The translations under genes were made by a program, and so were the position numbers. Below, one piece after another: positions 50,501-59,500 of a stretch of DNA of 64,000 bases. Source of the DNA: Meghimatium bilineatum (lineage: Eukaryota; Mollusca; Gastropoda; Stylommatophora; Philomycidae); NCBI GenBank assembly GCA_034231615.1, contig CM067299.1:19310498-19374497 (forward strand), in the 5' to 3' direction. The notes below the pieces were generated by a model. The model was not told the origin of the DNA. It did not search any database and saw nothing but the letters and a program-made list of their open reading frames with translations. How positions within the stretch are numbered: position 1 is the first letter of the stretch; the number at the start of each line of letters is the position of its first letter.

Positions 50501-53500
50501 GCACAATAATATATCTATTCTAGAACTTGGAAGGAATGTATTCTCAATACACAAAAAAGTGTTTCAACTGGGTTTCCATAGAAAATGTAAGCTCACTGAT
50601 CCAAAATAACATCACATTATCTTGGCTGATGTGACTGATCTGATTTTGGTGTTGGTAACTAATTTGTTCTGTGTTTTTACCACTTCCACTGAACGGTAGA
50701 TGTTTGTAACAATATTGCTAGTATAGTAAGCCAGCCGTACCAGAACACTGGTTCTCATGTTTACATGCTTAGTTATGAGTATAAATATATGGATAAAGAT
50801 TTAACCAAAAATCCACATTTTATTATTTAAACATCGATTTAACCATTATTTTTAAAGAAAGAGTACACAGCTGAAATTGGACATACCATGCACTTGTCAC
50901 ACTGCAACATTAGTCCTTCATCTCTAGTCACACCACAGATGCATCTGATAACATCCTCCTCTTGCATACCTGATCGAATTAAGGAAACAGTTCTTTATCA
51001 GGAATAATGTTATATCATCATTAGTTAAGTTACATTTTTATATGCATGTTATGAGAGGTGAAAGGTTAAACCTATCATTACAATAAGACTATGATTTTCA
51101 ACCCTTTGAACCCTGACTAACTGGCCCTAAAAACCCCTTTCCCTGTGCTCCTGAGCAAAAAATACATAAAAAGACATCACAAGAGATCTTAGTTATTTTA
51201 AAAGAAATAAGACATAAAATTATGTTCTGTTATATAATATTGACTGATCTTATGATGTCCAGTGTTCTTGTTGTATGTGCCAATCCTCCCAGCAAGTAAT
51301 CCTTTCCTTTAGTCACAGTTAAGTAGTGTGATAACTGCACTAGAAATTGGTTTCTACTTTTTTTAAAGGTCTGTCCTTGAATGCCATGACTGGAAAGTCA
51401 CTGACATAATTATTAAATTTAAAAGCACACACAGAACAAATGTTATTGCATGTAGAGAGTGGAGAAACTTGTGCGTGATGCAATCCAACATTTTTCAGTC
51501 TATGTGGTGCATTAAATTTGCTACTGGTGTTTTGCTGCCACTGTTCCGTAATTGTCAATGAGTAACAAAAGATTTCATTCATGAACATAGAAATTGTTTT
51601 ATAGTGTCTTCCAATAATTTGGTGTAGATTGTAGTTGTCCATTATTACATCTACATTATTGCATGCCCACATGAACAACTTTACCAACAAATCTTTCAGG
51701 CCAGTGATAATGTCTATATTTTTATTGAGTCCACAAATGTGGTCATTGACATCACGCTCACACAGGAAAGCATTGTAGCCAACACATTGTTGAGGAATTG
51801 GAATTCCCACTTTAATTTCAACCCTTTTTCTCTTTCTAATCATTTCAATTTGTGCTGGGTTGTGGCCGTTGGATATAACATCAATTAATCTTACATCAAT
51901 CCATACAAGACATACAATGTTATTGGGAGAAACAAATTCTGACATTCTCCTGACCATTTTCTTTCTTGTTTTGGGTACCATTCTATTTGTTACTGCAAAT
52001 GTTTCATAATCATTGTAGGCCTATAGCTTATCTAAGAAAGTAACACTGTTGTAAAATCTGTCCATGACATTGATATGGTTTTTGTTTACTAAATCACTTG
52101 AGTCAGAATTTTGATGATGACACTACCAATAACACTGAGTTCTATAAGAATAACATCTTCTGTTCTTCCAGTATATATTTCCACATTCAAAATATATACT
52201 GAGTTGATTTCCATGTAGACCTTTATTCTCCTTTTCTTATGGGCTTTGACTTGTATTGTTTGAATGAAAGTCTGCTTTTAGAGGTGATCATTCATTCATC
52301 TGAAGTGTTGTGATGGTGAATAATAATGTCGAATGCAACAAATTCGTTATGAATCTTACTTTGTACAACTTATCTATTTTATCAAGAGCAGGGTCCTCCT
52401 TATCAACAAAATCAAGAAATGTTCATAAAGACAAAATTATCATTTCATCAGTGCAAAAACCAGGAGTTTCAGAAAAGAAATTTATTGATGAGCTGAACCA
52501 ATAATCTTCACATTGTTGTTCACTCACACTGTGCTCCATTTGAAGGCATAATCCCAAGAAAGTATTCATCTCTGGAGCTGCTACATCTTTATATATAATT
52601 TGTAATGTAGTCAGTGCAAGGTTTTTGCTTCTAACTTGTGCAGCACATCTATTTGTCTGCTCACACAAATTCTCCCAGAAACTCGTCCAGGAAGAATGAT
52701 CAAAATTCATTAGCCTTACTATCCGAAGAAATACAGGAACAGTAATCACAAAGCATACCCCTAATACTTTCTGTTCACTTTTTAAGAATTTTGCGCCTGT
52801 AAAAGTTGTTATTGTTTTAGAATGTCACTGAGAGATTAACTTTTTTGTGACGTCATTCTGTCGGCACATATCAATGGCTGTTGTATGATTGTTGAATTTA
52901 TCTATCACAGACAAAGAAGTAGTTCTATTTTTACAAATGCGAGAAGTGCTTGCAAGCGTAAAGATATGCATGTAGGGACATGGGATTAAACTAATCTACT
53001 GTTCTAATGGACGAATTTACTGGAAATGTAGTTCCAAAAAACACCAACAGCTGATTTATGTGAAGGTCGGCACTTGCCTGCAGTTTTCAAAGCTTTCATT
53101 CGTGAAGATACGTCAATTCTGGTATGGTTGGGCTCACCAGATGACATCTGCTTTATGGTGCGAGCATAAACTGCAGATAAAAAAGAAAGCAGTTGTCGAG
53201 TGAATTTTTATTTGCGTGAGGTTTGCGTACCAGTATATCGCAACAGTCACATCGGAGAGGAAGTCATGATTGTGGAGGTTGACGAAAGTTTATTCTCCAA
53301 AAGAAAATCAAACATGGGAAGAGTTTTACTTCAGCAATGGATTTTTGGCAGAATTTGTTATGAAACTAAAGAAGTCTTCCTCTTGCCAGTAGCAAACAGA
53401 AACGCCAAAACCCTGCTACAAGCAATTAATGAGAATATAGCACCTGGATCAACAATATACTGTGATTGCTGGCAAGGCTACCACATGACTGAGACAGAAA

Positions 53501-56500
53501 GAACCGATTTTTACTCGCCTCACAGTGAATCATTGGTACACCTTTGTCGATCTGGAGACAGAGGCCCACATACAGACAATGAAGAAGTATGTGGTGAAGT
53601 GCCAAGTGATAAAATAAGAAACATCATGGCATCATTTAAAAAGTTACCTGGCTGAGTTCATGTGGCGATCTCGGTTACAGGCCAACGTGAATCCGTTTTA
53701 TGCCATATTGAAGGAAATGAGAAACTACTGGACACCTGCCTTACCCCACACAAAGCACCTACCTCCATCCCTATTCCCTGCATGTTCCCATCCATAATAC
53801 CCCCTCCCTTTCATTATATTTACATGATTCTAAATGCAGACACACCTGCTATTTGTTAATTATTGTCAGTGAAGTAATAAATGACCATAACCATAACAAG
53901 AACACACTTGTTTGTCTTCCAAACCACGAAGGGGTGGCACATGTACTAGTGTTAGATTTAGTGTAAACACTATACCTAACACTGCCTCCTCCCAGGGTCC
54001 TAAAATCTAACAGTATCCTGCAGTTGTACTAAAGTTCTGCAAGTGACATAATTTCTTAGACCGTGCAATAAAATGAAAACAATATGCAAACCATCATACA
54101 CTACCAATGAACATATAAGTGACATCTAAGATAAGTGACATCTACATGTTTAAAAAAAATTTCTCCAGCAATATTATGTTAGTTTGCTTATTCTTCTTCT
54201 TCTTCATCAGTGTTTATTCTCAAATTCTGCTCGATCTCCCTTGTTGCAGGACCATGGTCCTACTAGATTTCCAGCAGGTTGTAGTCCAGAGAATTGAAAT
54301 GCACTGCGTCACCGTTTTATTGCGTCAATGGTCCGATACATCCGTTTTCGACTGGGCTTATTTCCTTATGAAACAACATAATTACAATAGACTTATGCGT
54401 TTAAAAGGATATTTTCAAGGTTGCCATATCGGCTAATAAAGGTGAGTAATATTTAAACATATTTTTTGGGTGCCATTTTGTATAATTCTCCCCCTTCCCA
54501 TCTTTACAATGTCCTCACGTCTCTTTGTACCAGATATGTACAAACAAAACTTACACCAATATATACAGTATTCAATTCTTTGCTTACATGTACAAAAATT
54601 ATGTAAATATCACTAAATACAAAAACTTTATTGCATTTTCTAAACACGCACCAAATTCAATGTGTTGTATCAAAAATAATCCGGCGGCAGGGTTGAAATT
54701 GTATATTTTTATCTGGCGTGATAAAGGTTAAAAAAAAGCACAGTTGGATTTTTTTTAAACAGATGGAAGGTAATCAAGGGAGAAGATCATGGAAATTATC
54801 AAAATATGGCACAGAACATTAAAAACAAATAGGGCCTATAACTAACACATGAAGGGCAGGAAGTTATGGGGTTTCATTTTCATCTGGTTTCATGATACCC
54901 AGCTTCAGATTTCTTCCTCTTCTGTGCTTGTTCTCAAACTCATGCCGGTTAGCAAGATATAGTTTGGAGAACAGAATGAGTTGTGTTTTAGTTTACAGCT
55001 TGACTGTGATATCTCCATATTTTGTTATGACATCCAACGTTAGCATGATTTTTGGATAACTTTGATCTTATATGGGATAGAACAGCCAACCTCACCTCGT
55101 CTTGTTCACAATGTTGCTATACTTTACTTCCCTTACAGACCCTGGCAACACGCAGGCATCTGAAAAAGTGATACCTAAATACCTGTGTGCTGCATGAAAG
55201 GGGAGCAAAGAATAGTAACACTGATACATGCCATTAATGGCATAAGAGGTGACTAAGATAGTTTTGGGGTGAAGTTGACTGTTCCATCTCATAGAGTCAA
55301 AGTTACGCAGAAGCCATACTGAAGCCAGATGTGTCAGGCTGAAAGGTGCAACATTGCAGCAAAGCTGTACACTATGACACAACAAATTCTGTTTACTGGA
55401 TTACACCTTGCTGATTTGCAGGAGATTGAGAAAGAACACAGAAGAAGTTGTGCCTAAAAATTCAAAAGTTGAAAAGCAATGTAGAATACAGGATATGTTT
55501 CATTTATTACAAAAGTATAATGATGAAGTAACTACGCTTTACCTCTTGAAGAACTCTTGTCCAGTTTTTCCAATACAGTGTCCATGAATTGTCTGGTGGT
55601 GTTTGAACCAAGCAGGTCATCTATCTGGCAAGCCATATCTACCTTCACATCATTCAAAGCCTGCCTTAATTTCAATATCACCTGGCCAATATCTGATTTG
55701 GAACTATAGTACAACTGGAGAAAAAAATATTTGTTTACTTAATAATTCATAAAGTAGAAAATACAATGTATAAACACTTCAAACACAATATATGCACATC
55801 TTTCTTGAAAATGTGCCTATAGAATTCACTATTCAACATTTTTTCAACATTATCCTAGATCTATTTTATATAGTTGAATTTCTTCTGAGATGTCTAGGGA
55901 GTTAATCACTTGAAACTATGCACTGTAGATGGTTTTTATGTCTACCTGTGACTTTCTAGTAACTCTCTGCTGTTGAGCTGCTGCACTTCTCTTTTCACAA
56001 AATGCTGCATATTTTTTGACTAGATAACTATGTAGCTCTATTTTGGTTAATATACGTTTTTCCCATGTATCATGGTCTATTTCAAAGGCTTTCAGTGAGG
56101 TCTTTAACGAGTCCTTGTAGCACTTCTTGTGGCCACTCTTGGAACATATGCCATTCTGCAACCCACCATAGAGAAGTATCTTTGGCAGGTGATGATCTGG
56201 AAAACATATAAGATGACTTACCCAGCGAATCTGTGTCTGCGTCAGAACAGTGTAAGCGCTAGGAATACCAGATCTGTCGAAGACAGTGGTATCTGGAATC
56301 TTGTCTTACTATCTTATGTTCATAATTTTTCTGAAACAAGTTATATGAAAATGATTGAGTTTCCTTACATGTCATCTGTATACACAGTCCATGTTTCACC
56401 GGCGTATAACAGCACTGGAAGGTACCACAGCTATGCAAACTTTCAGCTTAGTTTGTAGGTTAATGCCATTTATATACACATTTGTGTACAATCTGCCGAA

Positions 56501-59500
56501 AGTGCTACTTGCCTTGGTGATCCTTGTATACACTTCATCAACATTAGAATTTTGTGATACTGTACTACCTATGTATATAAATCTATTCACAACTTTCAAT
56601 GCTGCGCCATTTACCTTTATGCAGGCTCGTGATTCTATGTAGCATTGAAGGACTCTTTTCCTTAAATATTGATAAAGACCTGCTCTACAAAGACGTTTAT
56701 GCGATAAAGAATTCTCCATGAAAAGAATATCCATACGACTAACCAATATACCTTTATATCAATATTTTACTAATGCATTCACTCTTATTGCACTACTTAC
56801 ATAAAGCTCAACATCCATATCTCATAGTTACACTAATGTCTCCATTCACACATGACAGATTTTTACGTTTCAATATTGCATCCCTGATTATACAGGTTTA
56901 TCCACCAACTTCAACAATATAAATTCATGAAATTAACACATTCTATGACAAGCTACAGTCAACACTTGATAAAACCAATAAATATGACACATTGGTAATC
57001 ATGGGCGATTTTAACGCTAAAGTAGGAGAAAGTAAACTAGGAAACAAGCTCAAAGTGAAAGGACAGTTCGGATTGGGAAAAAGACATGATCAAGGAGAAA
57101 CACTAATTCAATTCTGTTTAGAAAACAATTTAGTCATTACAAGTAAGCTGTTTACACAACACCCTAGGAAACTGTACCTGGAGGTCCTCAGATGGTATAA
57201 CAAAAAAATCAAATTGCCTACAAATGACCCAACAAAGATGGAAATCAAGTATCTCAGCATCTAACACATACCCAGGGGCAGACTGCAACTCTGACCATGA
57301 ACTAACTCGGACCATGTCAGCAGTGTGCCCGACTGACTAGACTAATGAGTCCTATGCGTGCTTAGAATTGTCATACCATTTCAGCAATCTCCAAATTACC
57401 CATTGCTCTAGCAATAAAATTCCTATATTATTGGGGGCATTTGTTCTCAAACTCCTACTGGATCTCTTTTGTAACAGGACATTGGTCCTAGATTTCCAGT
57501 AGGAAGTAGTCCAGATGATGCAAATTCATTGTGTTGTAGCCTTATTTGTGGCAAAAGCTGAACATATCCAACTTCTGTGGTAAATGCCTATAAAACATAA
57601 TAGAATTTGAAAACTACAGATGTTCTTATCCTCATGATTTATGAGCGATTAGTTCTTACTTTCTATGTGCGATAGAATGGTTTCTTTAGAGCTATATTTC
57701 ATACCTAGAAAACTGTACATCTAAGCAGTGTGCAATGCTTTCTGAAGAGTCTCCTACTCAGAGGAAGTAAATTCTAGGGGTTTTGTAAGTTTTCTACCTT
57801 TCTGCAACATGCATAGTTGCAGTCATGTGCTTCAGTCTCTCCCCCCCACCCACCTCCCCTACCATGCATGTTTTCCTATCAGATGTGTTATGTCTATAGC
57901 AACCCAGACCTAGACCATTGTCATTGGGATGGGTGAGACAGCTGCTATGCATTCCTTGCCATCTAAAGGGGATCTTCTTATTATGCAGAGCTAGATTGTT
58001 TACCTAATACTAGAATCTCCCAGGGAATTGTGACATTCTGTACAGAGTTCTTTTTAATCACACCCATGTGCACTTGTTATTTGTTGCCCATGGCAACTAG
58101 CACATGGTCAAGGCTGGAGTTCATCTAGTTCCCCCAGCGTGATGTGTAACATTCTCTGAATGTTGCACCACAAAGAGAAATGTAATTTTACAGATGATGT
58201 GCATGTTTTATACTGAGAGTTTACTGTTGTATGATGATTGGCCTGATAGCCAATAAGGAGACTTCAGATCTTCTGTGTGCAGAATACCAGATATAATAAT
58301 AATATTAAAAACAATGTACAACCCACCTCCACATTGGCAAACAGTAACATCATGTCATCATTGAAAGAACTTAAGTGGTTATAGAATCCCATTTTAACTC
58401 TCTGTTTGATTGTTGACAGATCTATGGGTTCTTTAACCACCTGATAATACTGGGGCTCCTTCTTAAGAGATGGCAATGACATCAGAGGTCCTACCAGATT
58501 GTAGTCATCTTCATCTGTAGAGCGTGCAGTTTTATTAATGCTATTTTCTATAAGCTGCTATTTAATTAACTGGAAAAAAAACACATCATATTTAAAATAT
58601 TAATTCTTCATCTCCAGTACACTGCTCATACTGCCACTTAGTCATACCCGCTGTATCTGTAAGACAATAAATCTCTTGGATATTAAGTGTTAAAAACATG
58701 TTTAAGATCTATTGTTTGCACATGATAGCAGTATGGGTTGTGTCAAATTCTGTGTATAATTAATTTCGAGTTGGAGGAATAATTCTGAATTATCTCAGAA
58801 GTAACTATGTATATGCTGTCACTAGCACTTTCAACTGAACAGACCTGACAACCTATGCTAGGAAGTGCACAGTGTATAGAGGTTGCCTGTATTGAGTTTA
58901 AGGATGGTTGTACATGCTGCCAGCATACATATTATGTAAAACAAATTCTATAGAAGCTTCCTTCACTATAAGAGCAGATAAATCTATCGGGGGTAGGGTC
59001 AAAAGTCACCAACATCGATACCACCACATAGTGGAACATGTATTCTGCATACCAAGATCTGCTCTGAGTAGTATGCCTCTTTTCAAAAACATTCATACAC
59101 ACTAAGAGTTGAGTCTTATGGTTATGAAAGAAAACTCTGTAGGACTCCTCCCCCCCCCCACCTAAAAAATTGTACATAGGTCATCCAAAAGAAACTCTAC
59201 ACAGAACAATCAACAGGGAAAAAACAATATTAGGAATAAGCAATACACCCTTATTGGCCAGCAGCAAGAGCATACAACATGAAAATTGAAACAGCAAGAT
59301 AGAGGAAGATCAAGAAGAAGGTGGCTTGATGGAGTTACCAACATCCTGATGCGGCACAGTATTATTGTATATCAAGCCATCAAACGTGCAATAGCCTGAA
59401 AACCGATCGTCATTGAATTCTATTACACCTCACAGCATAAGCAGAGAAAAGACAATAGATATACAGATAAAATAGACAAGAACTACAGCAACTTGCAACT

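Noticed and set aside
52310-52504. Plus-strand ORF of 64 codons
   Set aside because: Antisense shadow of the piggyBac transposase remnant.
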